Below, one piece after another: positions 26,709 through 37,691 of a stretch of 64,000 bases of DNA. The stretch is from an uncultured Paracoccaceae bacterium (GTDB lineage Bacteria; Pseudomonadota; Alphaproteobacteria; Rhodobacterales; Rhodobacteraceae): NCBI GenBank assembly GCA_947499715.1, contig CANMPL010000001.1:496001-560000 (forward strand), given 5' to 3'. The notes under the pieces were generated by a model, which had not been told where the DNA came from, searched no databases, and saw only the letters and a list, made by a program, of their open reading frames with translations. Position 1 is the first letter of the stretch, and each line of letters starts with the position of its first letter. The position numbers were made by a program, and so were the translations under genes.

Positions 26709-27821
26709 ATGACCGGACTGTCGCTCACGCATATATCGCTGTCGCACTTTCGCAGCCACAAACGCGCGACGCTTGACGTTGATGCCCGGCCAGTGGCGAT
26801 TTTTGGCCCCAACGGCGCAGGCAAAACCAACCTGATCGAGGCCGTCTCGCTTTTGTCACCGGGACGGGGCCTGCGCCGCGCCGGCGTCGCGGAAATTTCG
26901 CGACGTCCAGAGTCGCTTGGCTGGAAAGTATCCGCCGCGATCACGACCGCCCGTCAGGTGGTTGAAGTCACCACCGGGGCAGAGACCGGGCACTCCCGCA
27001 CGGTGCGCATTGACGACAAGGCCGCTTCGCAAATCGCGCTGGGCAAGATCGCCCGCATCCTTTGGCTCGTTCCGGCGATGGACAGGCTTTGGATCGAAGG
27101 TGCCGAAGGCCGCAGGCGCTTTCTGGACCGCGCCACGCTTAGCTTTTTGCCGACCCATGCAGAGGTCGTGCTGCGCTACGAAAAGGCCATGCGCGAACGA
27201 AATCGTCTGCTCAAGGATATGGTCCGCGACGCCCATTGGTACAGCGTCCTTGAAGCCCAAATGGCCACTGCCGGGGCGCAGATCAACACCAATCGTGCAG
27301 CAACGCTGAACCGTCTCGCGGCCGCGCAGGCCGATACGGCCACCGCCTTTCCCACGGCTGATCTGGCGATGACACAGGCCGAAGAAGGCGCGCCAGTAAC
27401 CGAAGAGGCTTTGCAAGCCGCCTTTGCCGACAATCGCGCCCGTGACATGGCCGCTGGCCGGACCCTTATCGGCCCGCACCGCAGCGACCTTGATGCAACA
27501 TTTGCCGACAAAGGCATCAACGCCCGCGACTGCTCGACCGGCGAACAAAAGGCCCTGCTGATTAGCCTCATCCTCGCCAATGGCCGCGCACTGGCCGCAG
27601 ATACCGGCGCACCGCCGATCCTTTTACTGGATGAAGTCGCCGCCCACCTTGATGCAGACCGCCGGGCGGCGCTCTATGATGAAATCTGTGCCTTGGGTGC
27701 GCAGGCCTGGATGACCGGCACTGGCCCGGAACTCTTTGCAGAACTTGGAAATCGCGCGCAATATGCCGAAGTCACCGAAAGCGACGGCGTCTCGTCCATT
27801 GAAAAAAGGAACGCCCCATGA
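26709..27821 (+). CDS. recF: DNA replication/repair protein RecF
   Basis: RecF loads RecA at single-strand gaps with RecO and RecR. The 370-residue SMC-like ATPase has Walker A FGPNGAGKTNLIEAV at about residue 35, the signature segment STGEQKALLISLILANGRAL and Walker B PILLLDEVAAHLD. The start ATG at 26709 gives MTGLSLTHISLSHFRSHK, the usual RecF N-terminus. Its stop overlaps the VOC gene as ATGA. Confidence 0.95.
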   Translation: MTGLSLTHISLSHFRSHKRATLDVDARPVAIFGPNGAGKTNLIEAVSLLSPGRGLRRAGVAEISRRPESLGWKVSAAITTARQVVEVTTGAETGHSRTVRIDDKAASQIALGKIARILWLVPAMDRLWIEGAEGRRRFLDRATLSFLPTHAEVVLRYEKAMRERNRLLKDMVRDAHWYSVLEAQMATAGAQINTNRAATLNRLAAAQADTATAFPTADLAMTQAEEGAPVTEEALQAAFADNRARDMAAGRTLIGPHRSDLDATFADKGINARDCSTGEQKALLISLILANGRALAADTGAPPILLLDEVAAHLDADRRAALYDEICALGAQAWMTGTGPELFAELGNRAQYAEVTESDGVSSIEKRNAP

Positions 27822-28261
27822 CCCCGCAGCGCGTCTCACTTATCACTCTTGGCGTCGCTGACCTTGCGGTTTCGCGGAAATTCTACGGTGATCTTGGCTG
27901 GGTCCCCAAGGATGAAGTCCCCGGAGAGGTCGTGTTCTACCAGCTTCACGGATCCGTCCTTGGGCTCTTTGGCATCGGTCCACTGGCCAAGGATCAAGGC
28001 CGCCCAGACGCAAAGCTTGGCACCGGTGCGATCACGCTGGCCCAGAATTTCGTCAACGAAGCAGAGGTTGACGCCGCCTACGCCAAGGCGTTGTCTGTCG
28101 GGGCGACGCCCCTGAAAGCCCCTGAAAAGGTCTTCTGGGGTGGCTATTCCGGCTACTACGCCGACCCAGATGGCCACCCTTGGGAGGTTGCCTTTAACCC
28201 ATTCTGGGAGCTTGATGCCGACGGCAACCAAATCTTACCGGACACACCTGATGCAGATTGA
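27818..28261 (+). CDS. VOC-family (glyoxalase/bleomycin resistance-like) protein
   Basis: The 147-residue protein has the two beta-alpha-beta-beta-beta modules of the vicinal-oxygen-chelate fold, with VSLITLGVADLAVSRKFYGDLGW at the start and YSGYYADPDGHPWEVAFNPFW near the end. Metal-ligand positions are only partly recognisable, so enzymatic activity and substrate are unknown. It is coupled to recF and overlaps the GNAT gene by 11 bases. Confidence 0.85.
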   Translation: MTPQRVSLITLGVADLAVSRKFYGDLGWVPKDEVPGEVVFYQLHGSVLGLFGIGPLAKDQGRPDAKLGTGAITLAQNFVNEAEVDAAYAKALSVGATPLKAPEKVFWGGYSGYYADPDGHPWEVAFNPFWELDADGNQILPDTPDAD

Positions 28262-28778
28262 ACGTATCGACGAAATTGACCTGACTCCAACTGACGAAGA
28301 TCGAATCCACACCCTGCTGGTGCGGGCCTTTGATGAGGATTTCGGCGGCCGGTCCTTTCACCAGCAGCGGCACAACTTTCGCCTGATCTTGCGTGACGGG
28401 GACCAGATCATCGGCCACATGGCACTGTGCTATCGCGCGATCCGCATGGGACAAAAGCTGGTGCCGATTATGGGGCTGGCAGAGGTCGCAACAGACCCAG
28501 ATCACCGTGGCAAAGGCATCGCTAGCGCTCTCATGACCGATGCAATTGCAGCAGCGCGGGCCAGTCAGGCAACTTTCTTTCTGCTCTTTGGTGGTCAGCC
28601 GCTTTATGCCGGGCGCGGCTTTCGATCTGTCCCAAATACCGTCAAGCACACGACGCATTACCACGCATGGACAGGCGATGTGCAAACTGACTCCCGGGGC
28701 CACCTCATGGTGCTCGAGCTACGCGATCAGCGATGGGACGATACAGCCCCCGTGGACCTGCTCGGCTTTTCATTCTAA
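28251..28778 (+). CDS. GNAT-family N-acetyltransferase
   Basis: Starting at the ATG within the VOC stop region (MQIERIDEIDL) the product has 175 residues. The acetyl-CoA loop is DPDHRGKGIASALM, preceded by the core strand MGLAEVATDPD. A later FFLLFGGQPLYAGRGF corresponds to the end of the fold. The acceptor is unknown. It belongs to recF-VOC-GNAT by overlaps, and LysE follows 9 bases later. Confidence 0.85.
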   Translation: MQIERIDEIDLTPTDEDRIHTLLVRAFDEDFGGRSFHQQRHNFRLILRDGDQIIGHMALCYRAIRMGQKLVPIMGLAEVATDPDHRGKGIASALMTDAIAAARASQATFFLLFGGQPLYAGRGFRSVPNTVKHTTHYHAWTGDVQTDSRGHLMVLELRDQRWDDTAPVDLLGFSF

Positions 28779-28787
28779 GCCACCACC

Positions 28788-29408
28788 ATGACGATCACAC
28801 TCGCCGATATGCTGCTCTATGCAGGCGCACTTTTCGTGCTGTTCCTGACCCCCGGTCCGGTCTGGGTGGCGCTGATTGCGCGCACGCTTTCGGGCGGGTT
28901 CAACGCCGCTTGGCCGCTGGCCCTGGGCGTTGTGGTGGGGGATGTGCTTTGGCCGTTCCTTGCGATCCTTGGGGTCACATGGATCGTCAGCGTCTATGCC
29001 GACTTTATGCTGGTGCTGAAATGGGTCGCGGTGCTGACGTTCCTTGTCATGGGCTGGCTGGTGATCCGCCATGCCGACAAAACCATCGCCTCTGACACCC
29101 GCCTGACCCGTCCGGGCATGTGGGCAGGGTTTCTGGCGGGTCTTGCCGTCATTCTGGGCAACCCCAAAGCGATCCTGTTCTACATGGGGATGCTGCCGGG
29201 GTTCTTTGACCTCACCGCACTCACATGGGCCGATATCGCCGTCATCTGCTTTCTGTCGCTTATCGTGCCGCTTCTGGGCAACCTGACACTGGCGCTGTTC
29301 ATTGGCCGTGCGCGCGCTCTGCTGACGTCACCGACAGCGCTTTATCGCACCAATCTGATCTCGGGCTGCTTGCTGATCGGCGTTGCAGCGGTCATCGCAC
29401 TGACTTAG
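28788..29408 (+). CDS. LysE/RhtB-family amino-acid exporter
   Basis: The 206-residue inner-membrane protein has about six hydrophobic helices and the family start LADMLLYAGALFVLFLTPGP followed by VWVALIARTLSGG. The segment NPKAILFYMGMLPGFFD is characteristic of LysE/RhtB exporters of amino acids and homoserine lactones. The specific substrate cannot be read from sequence. Confidence 0.9.
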   Translation: MTITLADMLLYAGALFVLFLTPGPVWVALIARTLSGGFNAAWPLALGVVVGDVLWPFLAILGVTWIVSVYADFMLVLKWVAVLTFLVMGWLVIRHADKTIASDTRLTRPGMWAGFLAGLAVILGNPKAILFYMGMLPGFFDLTALTWADIAVICFLSLIVPLLGNLTLALFIGRARALLTSPTALYRTNLISGCLLIGVAAVIALT

Positions 29409-29426
29409 GCTCGCAATCCCGACGCC

Positions 29427-29786
29427 TTAGTCAAGAAACGCGCGGACCATGCGCCTAAATGCCCACAAGACAAAGTACTGCCGCGCCCAATAGCGCCGCT
29501 CGGTGCTGCCCCAGATGGCCTGCCAAGCAAACCGCACGACCTCCAGGCAAATGTAGGCAGATATGACCAAGGGCGCATAGATCATCGCCGTCCTAAAGTC
29601 CAAAGCAAGCCAAATCAGGAACCCACCCACCAAAACAATGCGGATCGTCCAGAAAATTGGGTCAAGCATCGCATCTTCAGTGTGCTCGCCCTTTTGCGGA
29701 TCATGTTCCTTTTGAATCTCATGTCGCGCGACGGCGCGGGTCCTGTCGATTGCGTCCAATCGCGCTTGAAATTTTGTCCGACTCAT
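29427..29786 (-). CDS. Hypothetical small membrane protein
   Basis: The likely start is MSRTKFQARLDAIDRTR (119 residues); the longer frame upstream looks non-coding. A charged N-terminus with DPQKGEHTEDAMLDP is followed by two hydrophobic helices (IRIVLVGGFLIWLALDF and YAPLVISAYICLEVV) and a basic, aromatic tail. I do not recognise the family. It converges with the LysE gene and is divergent from gyrB. Confidence 0.65.
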   Translation of the reverse strand: MSRTKFQARLDAIDRTRAVARHEIQKEHDPQKGEHTEDAMLDPIFWTIRIVLVGGFLIWLALDFRTAMIYAPLVISAYICLEVVRFAWQAIWGSTERRYWARQYFVLWAFRRMVRAFLD

Positions 29787-29975
29787 AGGGTCCTCGTTCC
29801 GCTTGCTTGGGCCATTCTGGCAATTTGGTGGGGCAAAAGTTTGACCTACAAAGGGCGTCAAAAAACCAACATCCGGTCCGTGATTTACAGGGTCAGCGCT
29901 AACTGGGTGCGATACACAAAATATAGGGCTTCGGGCGTGACAAACCCCCTGAAAAACCATATATTTAGCGGATAA

Positions 29976-32411
<2,436 letters not shown>

Positions 32412-32416
32412 TCGCA

Positions 32417-32469
32417 AGCGCGGTTGGCTATCTTGGCGTCGCTTTTGGCGACGCCAGCAAAACCGCGCT
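32417..32469. terminator. Nested hairpin between gyrB and the epimerase gene
   Basis: Two nested perfect 9-bp stems occur in the convergent gap: outer AGCGCGGTT/AACCGCGCT and inner TGGCGTCGC/GCGACGCCA with a loop TTTTG. It starts 6 bases after the gyrB stop and could end both the gyrB transcript and the six-gene catabolic operon. There is no long U tract. Confidence 0.65.
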
Positions 32470-32480
32470 GACCCGTTGAC

Positions 32481-33317
32481 CTAGGTCTTCACGCTTCGCG
32501 CCTTGATCATCTCAACACCGCTCTCACCCAGCGGCACGACGGCAAATGGGCCACCATGGCACATGTCTTCGGGGCTTTGGTTGTCCTGTGGTGGTGCCTT
32601 GGCAAGGATGTCAGCGGCGAAGTCTTCGGCGTTGTCCTTGGGCCGATATCCCAGCGCTGCGGCGCCCGAATTATCCACGCCCGCGCGATCATTGTTCGAC
32701 ACGCCATAAACAATCGTAAACGCCGTCGTCGGGGCGGTGATCGACTTTTGAACCATCTGGATCAGATCCCCATCCGACAACCACGACCCCAGCGCACGGC
32801 TATTGCCCGGCTTTTCCGTAGCAGAGAAGATGCGCATAGCGACCGTCTCAAGGCCGCGCTTGTCCCAGTAAAGACTGGCAAGATCCTCGGTGAAACACTT
32901 CGCCAACCCGTAGAACGTATCCGGCTTATGAGGCAAATCGGTCGTCAGCGTCTTGTGCTTGGAATACATCCCCACCGCATGGATAGAGCTTGCGAAAACG
33001 ATCCGGCGCACGCCATGTTGGTAGGCAGATTCCCATACATTATAAGCACTTAAGATGTTGGAATGCAGGATCTTTTCCCATGGCGCCTCATCCGCGATGG
33101 ACCCAAAATGCACCACCATCTCCGCCCCTTCCAACAGCGCGTGCACGGCGGCGGCATCACCGACATCAGCCTGCACATAGCTTTCATTCGCGGCCAGATC
33201 ATTAATGCCGTCCACAATATCGGACGACACCAGCTCTTCGCACATTGCCGCCAATGGTGCGCGGCACAGCCCGCCCAAACGGCCCGCAGCGCCGGTCAAA
33301 ACAATTCTCTTCAGCAT
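32481..33317 (-). CDS. NAD-dependent epimerase/dehydratase, uronate dehydrogenase-like
   Basis: Starting at MLKRIVLTGAAGRLGG the protein has 278 residues, the size of uronate dehydrogenases. The NAD-binding TGAAGRLGG, an SDR-like VFASSIHAVG and the catalytic YGLAK (Tyr-x-x-x-Lys) are visible. Uronate dehydrogenase oxidises galacturonate or glucuronate to aldarolactones. The family assignment is good; the substrate here is open, since the operon also encodes a hydantoinase-type enzyme. It is the last gene of the operon, 4 bases after the aldolase. Confidence 0.85.
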   Translation of the reverse strand: MLKRIVLTGAAGRLGGLCRAPLAAMCEELVSSDIVDGINDLAANESYVQADVGDAAAVHALLEGAEMVVHFGSIADEAPWEKILHSNILSAYNVWESAYQHGVRRIVFASSIHAVGMYSKHKTLTTDLPHKPDTFYGLAKCFTEDLASLYWDKRGLETVAMRIFSATEKPGNSRALGSWLSDGDLIQMVQKSITAPTTAFTIVYGVSNNDRAGVDNSGAAALGYRPKDNAEDFAADILAKAPPQDNQSPEDMCHGGPFAVVPLGESGVEMIKARSVKT

Positions 33318-33321
33318 GTCG

Positions 33322-34095
33322 CTATCCTTTGAGTCCCGACTTGACCTGCGCCAACACACTGTCGGCCGCCTTGGTCAAAAGCCCTGTATCTGTCGCAACT
33401 GCAACAAAGGTGAATCCCTTGTTCAGCAAATCTGTCGCCGTCGCCGGATCAGTCACCAGCGTGCCAACAGGCACCTCCTGATCCATCAATCGCTGCGCGG
33501 CCGGCATGATCCTTGCCCATACATCCGCGTGCAGCGGCTGACCCAGCATTCCCATATCCGCGGCAATATCAGCCGGACCAAAAAAGACGCCGTCACAGCC
33601 ATCCACGGCCCCAATCTCTGACGCAATATCAATCGCGCTTTGCGTCTCAACCTGCAAAATCACGCAGGTCTCCTCGGTCACCCTTGTGGTATAATCGGTG
33701 ATGCGGCCCCATTGGCTCCCGCGCATGGATCCGGCCACGCCGCGCACGCCATGCGGTGGATAGCGGGTTGCGGCAACCGCCGCTTCGGCCTCTGCCACCG
33801 TCTGCACCATCGGAAACAACAGCCCCGGCGCACCGATATCCATCAGCCGCTTGACCATCACCGTGTCGTTCCACGGGGGCCGCACAATCGCGCTGCTATG
33901 CGGCGCGATGGCCTGCAACTGCTGCATTGCCGTCATTACATCGCCGGGGCTGTGTTCCATGTCGACACATAGCCAGTCATAACCGGCACTCGCGACCAAC
34001 TCCGCAATCATCGGACTGGCGGTCGAAACCCACAGGCCCACCTGTTTTTGCTTGGCTTTCAGCGCAGCCTTGAAGGCATTTTGGGGCATTTTCAT
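33322..34095 (-). CDS. HpcH/HpaI-family class II aldolase
   Basis: The 257-residue protein fits the metal-dependent HpcH/HpaI aldolases that cleave 2-keto-3-deoxy sugar acids or 4-hydroxy-2-oxo acids. Visible are LVASAGYDWLCVDMEHSPGD, the phosphate/pyruvate site SAIVRPPWND, MDIGAPGLLFPMVQT, and the metal-binding Glu/Asp pair in CVILQVETQSAID and GVFFGPADIAADMG. Its start overlaps the FAD oxidoreductase stop (ATGA). Confidence 0.9.
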   Translation of the reverse strand: MKMPQNAFKAALKAKQKQVGLWVSTASPMIAELVASAGYDWLCVDMEHSPGDVMTAMQQLQAIAPHSSAIVRPPWNDTVMVKRLMDIGAPGLLFPMVQTVAEAEAAVAATRYPPHGVRGVAGSMRGSQWGRITDYTTRVTEETCVILQVETQSAIDIASEIGAVDGCDGVFFGPADIAADMGMLGQPLHADVWARIMPAAQRLMDQEVPVGTLVTDPATATDLLNKGFTFVAVATDTGLLTKAADSVLAQVKSGLKG

Positions 34096-35288
34096 ATCAC
34101 GGCCTTTTCATCAAATGGTTCACCTTTGGCGATACGTTCAAACGAAAACGGGCTCAGGTCCAGCGTCTGATAGGCCCCTGTCGCAATAATTTCGGCCACA
34201 CCGCGCCCCATTGCGGGCGATTGCTGAAAACCATGCCCCGAAAAGCCATTCACAAAGACAAAGTTTTTGACTTCGGGGTGCGGCCCGATAATCGCGTTCT
34301 GGTCAAAGGTGTTAAACGCGTAATGCCCGGCCCAGCTTTGCCGCAGCTTGATCCGCTCAAACGCGGGGACACGGTGCGCCAGCACAGGCCAGACCTTCTC
34401 TTCCCAGATCGCATGATCCTCGATGAAGTCATCGTAATCTACCGCCGGGTCATCATCCGGTGGGCAGCCTGCAAGGTAATAAACCCCATCCGTGCGCATA
34501 TGCACGCCAGAGGGGTCAATCGTCAGCGGCAGATCCCGATCCAGCGGCTCTGCCGCCTCAAAGATGAAGGTGTAGCGTTTGCGTGGTTCCACAGGAATTT
34601 CGATCCCAGCCATGCGGGATGTCAAAACAGCACGCGGACCGCTGCAATTGACGACTGTGCCACAGGCAATAACCTCGCCACTTTCCAACGTGACAGAGGC
34701 GATGCGATCCCCCTGCCGGTCCATCGCCACAACGGTGTTGTGGATGTATTCCACGCCGCGTTCCCGCGCGCTTCGCTTCCACCAGTCAAACAGCGTATTG
34801 CCGTCGAAATAGCCTTCATCAATCAGGTTATGATTCCCCGCGACAATGTCGTCCATGTTGTAGAACGGGTAGGCGGCTTTGATCTCATCGGCGCTCATAT
34901 GCCTGGTGCCAGCGCCATTGGCCTGCTGGATCTCTTGGCCCTCGCGCAGGGTCTGTGCAAAATCCTCGTTATCGGCCAGATACATATAGCCATAGCTTTG
35001 CAGCAGCAGATGCGGCACCCGTTCATCGCCGCCCATATAGTCCCGGAAATTCTTGACGAAGTCCGCCGCGAACTGGCTTATGAAAATGTTCAAAGGGCGC
35101 GAAAACTGTTGCCGCATGCAGGAATTTGTGTGCGCTGTTGATGTGAACTCATAGGTGGGGTCCTTTTCGACCACCAGAACAGTGCCATCAAAATCCTTGT
35201 TGTCCGACAGCCACCACGCAACAGAGGAGCCATACATGGCCCCCCCGACAATCACGACGTCATAGCTCTTTTGCTTCGGTGCCTGCAT
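34092..35288 (-). CDS. FAD-dependent oxidoreductase (DadA/sarcosine-oxidase-like)
   Basis: Starting at MQAPKQKSYDVVIVGGAMYG the protein has 398 residues. The dinucleotide loop is GGAMYGSS, a variant of GxGxxG. A second FAD-contact region is VVEKDPTYEFTSTAHTN, and the C-terminal NFVFVNGFSGHGFQQSPAMG is the typical closing segment of the DAO family. These enzymes oxidise amines or amino acids. It overlaps the aldolase (ATGA) and follows the SDR after 10 bases. Confidence 0.88.
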   Translation of the reverse strand: MQAPKQKSYDVVIVGGAMYGSSVAWWLSDNKDFDGTVLVVEKDPTYEFTSTAHTNSCMRQQFSRPLNIFISQFAADFVKNFRDYMGGDERVPHLLLQSYGYMYLADNEDFAQTLREGQEIQQANGAGTRHMSADEIKAAYPFYNMDDIVAGNHNLIDEGYFDGNTLFDWWKRSARERGVEYIHNTVVAMDRQGDRIASVTLESGEVIACGTVVNCSGPRAVLTSRMAGIEIPVEPRKRYTFIFEAAEPLDRDLPLTIDPSGVHMRTDGVYYLAGCPPDDDPAVDYDDFIEDHAIWEEKVWPVLAHRVPAFERIKLRQSWAGHYAFNTFDQNAIIGPHPEVKNFVFVNGFSGHGFQQSPAMGRGVAEIIATGAYQTLDLSPFSFERIAKGEPFDEKAVI

Positions 35289-35298
35289 GACCCCTCCC

Positions 35299-35997
35299 TT
35301 AAACTGCGCGTGTGATGCCACCATCCACGCGCAGGTTCTGCCCGGTGATGTAGCCTGCGCTATCCGACGCGAGGAAGGCAACAACCGACCCGATCTCTTC
35401 GCGCGATTTGCCATAGCGGCCCATCGGCACACGGGCGCGGAATTCTTCTTTTTCCGGCAGGCTGTCGATAAAACCCGGCAGGACGTTGTTCATGCGGATA
35501 TTCTCGGGCGCATATTTGTCGGCAAACAGCTTGGTGAATGCCGCAAGACCTGCGCGGAATACACCACTGGTCGGGAACACCGGATCAGGTTCAAACGCGG
35601 CAAATGTGCTGATGTTCACAATCGCCCCACCGCCTTGTTTTTGCATGATCGGCGTGACCAGCCGTGTGGGCCGCACCACGTTCATGAAATAAACGTCCAT
35701 CCCGGTGTGCCAATCCTCGTCCGTCAATTCCAGCACCGGGGCGCGCGGCCCGTGGCCTGCGCTGTTCACCAGCACGTCGATCCGGCCCCAGTGGTTCATC
35801 GCTGCATCAACCAGCTTTTGCAGGTCTTCGACGGATTGGTTGGTGCCAGTCACGCCGACGCCGCCCAGCTCTTTGGCCAATGCCTCGCCCTTACCCGATG
35901 ACGACAGGATTGCGACCTTGTATCCGGCCTCTGCCAAGGCCCGCGCGCTGTCCGCGCCCATGCCGCTGCCGCCGGCTGTGATCAACGCAACTTTCAT
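35299..35997 (-). CDS. Short-chain dehydrogenase/reductase (SDR)
   Basis: The 232-residue protein begins MKVALITAGGSGMG; the ATG at 35997 is 7 bases from GGAG and overlaps the hyuB stop, while the ATG two codons earlier is only one base from it. The NAD(P) loop is TAGGSGMGADSARAL and NSAGHGPRAPV is the NAG-like motif. IVNISTFAAF with FRAGLAAFTKLF occupies the active-site area. The usual catalytic Tyr of YxxxK is not seen at its expected place; Phe-Arg-Ala-Gly stands there, so activity should be tested. Confidence 0.85.
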   Translation of the reverse strand: MKVALITAGGSGMGADSARALAEAGYKVAILSSSGKGEALAKELGGVGVTGTNQSVEDLQKLVDAAMNHWGRIDVLVNSAGHGPRAPVLELTDEDWHTGMDVYFMNVVRPTRLVTPIMQKQGGGAIVNISTFAAFEPDPVFPTSGVFRAGLAAFTKLFADKYAPENIRMNNVLPGFIDSLPEKEEFRARVPMGRYGKSREEIGSVVAFLASDSAGYITGQNLRVDGGITRAV

Positions 35998-37691
35998 GTC
36001 CATTCTCCTTTGGCGACGGCATCCGTGACCGCCGAAATCTCTGCTTCACTTAATCCGTAATCGTCGCGTGCCGCATCGGCGGTGATATACCCCCGCGCCA
36101 GATCGCGTTTGACCAGCGCCGGATCACGTTCTGCAACCGCGCCGTATCCGGCACCCCCCGGAAAGGCGAGCATGACGCGCGCGCCGTGTGGCACGAACTG
36201 TTTGCCCTTGCCGCGCATCGCCCCGCCATCACTGCGGGCAATTGTGGTTGGCGCACCTGTGGCCCCGCCCTGACGGCCCCTCGCGGGGTAATCCACCCGG
36301 TCAAACATGGCCTGTAAATCAAACTCATGACCTTCCTGTGCGCCCACTTCCATGAACTGCCCAAGGCCGCCGCGATATTGCCCGGCACCGCCAGAGTCAG
36401 GACGTAATTCCTTGCGCCAAATGATTACCGGGCCCGCGTGTTCTGTCGCTTCAATCGGCATGGTCATCACACCCGACGGGAAGGCGGTGGCACTCATCCC
36501 GTCCAGGCTTGGCCGCGCGCCTGATCCGCCAGAGTTAAAGGTCAGCACCTCAGACCGCACCGCATCTGGCGCTGCCACGCCATCGGTGCGGGGCCGCAGG
36601 GACACCTGAAAATTGCACAGCGTCCCGGCACCCTCGGCAGGCACCACGCCGGGCAGAATTTTGTCCAGCGCGTCGTAAACCGTGTCCGGCACCATATGTC
36701 CGATCACATGGCGCAAGGCGACGGGGGCAGGGTGCACCGCATTCAGGATCGACCCCTCTGGCGCTGAAATCTCAAACGGCGCGAGCGAGGCCGCGTTGTT
36801 GGGAATCTCCGGCGCAATCGCGCATTTCAGCGCGTAGCAAGCATAAGCCTTGGTATAGACAAGCGGCACGTTGATGCCCTTCTTGTCGATCCCGCTCGTG
36901 CCGTCAAAGGTGCATACGACCCTTTCGTCCTCCAGCGCCAATTGCACATGCAGATCAATCGGCGCGTCAAACCCGTCAATCCGCATCCACCCTTCGGCCT
37001 GCGCGGGGGGCAGGGCGGCGATCCGCTCAACCGTGGCACGGTGCGAGTTTTCAAGGATGAACCCGCCGATCCCCTCCAGATCGTCCAACGTAAATTCTTC
37101 CATCATCTCGACCAGCCGCCGATGGCCGATCTCGTTGCAGGTCGCCAGCGCGTAGATATCGCCGACCAACTGATCGGGTTCTCGCACATTGCCGCGGATG
37201 ATGCGGATCAAGGTCTCATCCACCGTGCCGCGGTCCATCAACCGCATGATCGGCAGGTAAAGCCCCTCTTCGTAGACGCTCGCCGCATCCGCGCCAAAGC
37301 CGCGCCCGCCAATATCCACGATATGCGCAGTGCAGGCAAAAAATCCGACCATCTGACCCTTGTGGAAAGATGGGGTGACGACGGTGATGTCGTGCAAATG
37401 CCCGGTGCCTTCCCACGGGTCATTGGTGATATAGACGTCGCCCTCTGCCATCGTGTCCACACCAATGCGCCGCATGAAATGCGCCACAGCATCGGCCATC
37501 GCATTCACATGCCCCGGCGTGCCGGTCACGGCCTGCGCCAGCATCTGACCGCGCACATCGTAGACACCCGCCGACAAATCGCCCGCCTCGCGCACGGAGG
37601 TCGAAAACGCGGTCCGCACCAGCGCCTGCGCCTGTTCCTCAACGATAGAGATCAGGCGGTTCCACATCACTTGATTGGCGACATTGCTCAT
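35994..37691 (-). CDS. Hydantoinase B/oxoprolinase family subunit
   Basis: The 565-residue protein (MSNVANQVMWNRLISIVEEQ) is the B subunit of ATP-dependent hydantoinase, oxoprolinase or acetone/acetophenone carboxylase-type enzymes. Marks include TNDPWEGTGHLHDITVVTP, HIVDIGGRGFGADAAS and the C-terminal Gly-rich SGGAGQYRGGLGQ. Both neighbours overlap it by ATGA. The B and A subunits act as a complex that opens or carboxylates a cyclic amide or ketone at ATP cost. Confidence 0.92.
   Translation of the reverse strand: MSNVANQVMWNRLISIVEEQAQALVRTAFSTSVREAGDLSAGVYDVRGQMLAQAVTGTPGHVNAMADAVAHFMRRIGVDTMAEGDVYITNDPWEGTGHLHDITVVTPSFHKGQMVGFFACTAHIVDIGGRGFGADAASVYEEGLYLPIMRLMDRGTVDETLIRIIRGNVREPDQLVGDIYALATCNEIGHRRLVEMMEEFTLDDLEGIGGFILENSHRATVERIAALPPAQAEGWMRIDGFDAPIDLHVQLALEDERVVCTFDGTSGIDKKGINVPLVYTKAYACYALKCAIAPEIPNNAASLAPFEISAPEGSILNAVHPAPVALRHVIGHMVPDTVYDALDKILPGVVPAEGAGTLCNFQVSLRPRTDGVAAPDAVRSEVLTFNSGGSGARPSLDGMSATAFPSGVMTMPIEATEHAGPVIIWRKELRPDSGGAGQYRGGLGQFMEVGAQEGHEFDLQAMFDRVDYPARGRQGGATGAPTTIARSDGGAMRGKGKQFVPHGARVMLAFPGGAGYGAVAERDPALVKRDLARGYITADAARDDYGLSEAEISAVTDAVAKGEWT

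Noticed and set aside
34221..35141. 306-codon plus-strand frame opposite the FAD oxidoreductase
   Set aside because: It is antisense to a well-supported gene, is rich in His and Arg without domain pattern, and lacks a ribosome binding site.
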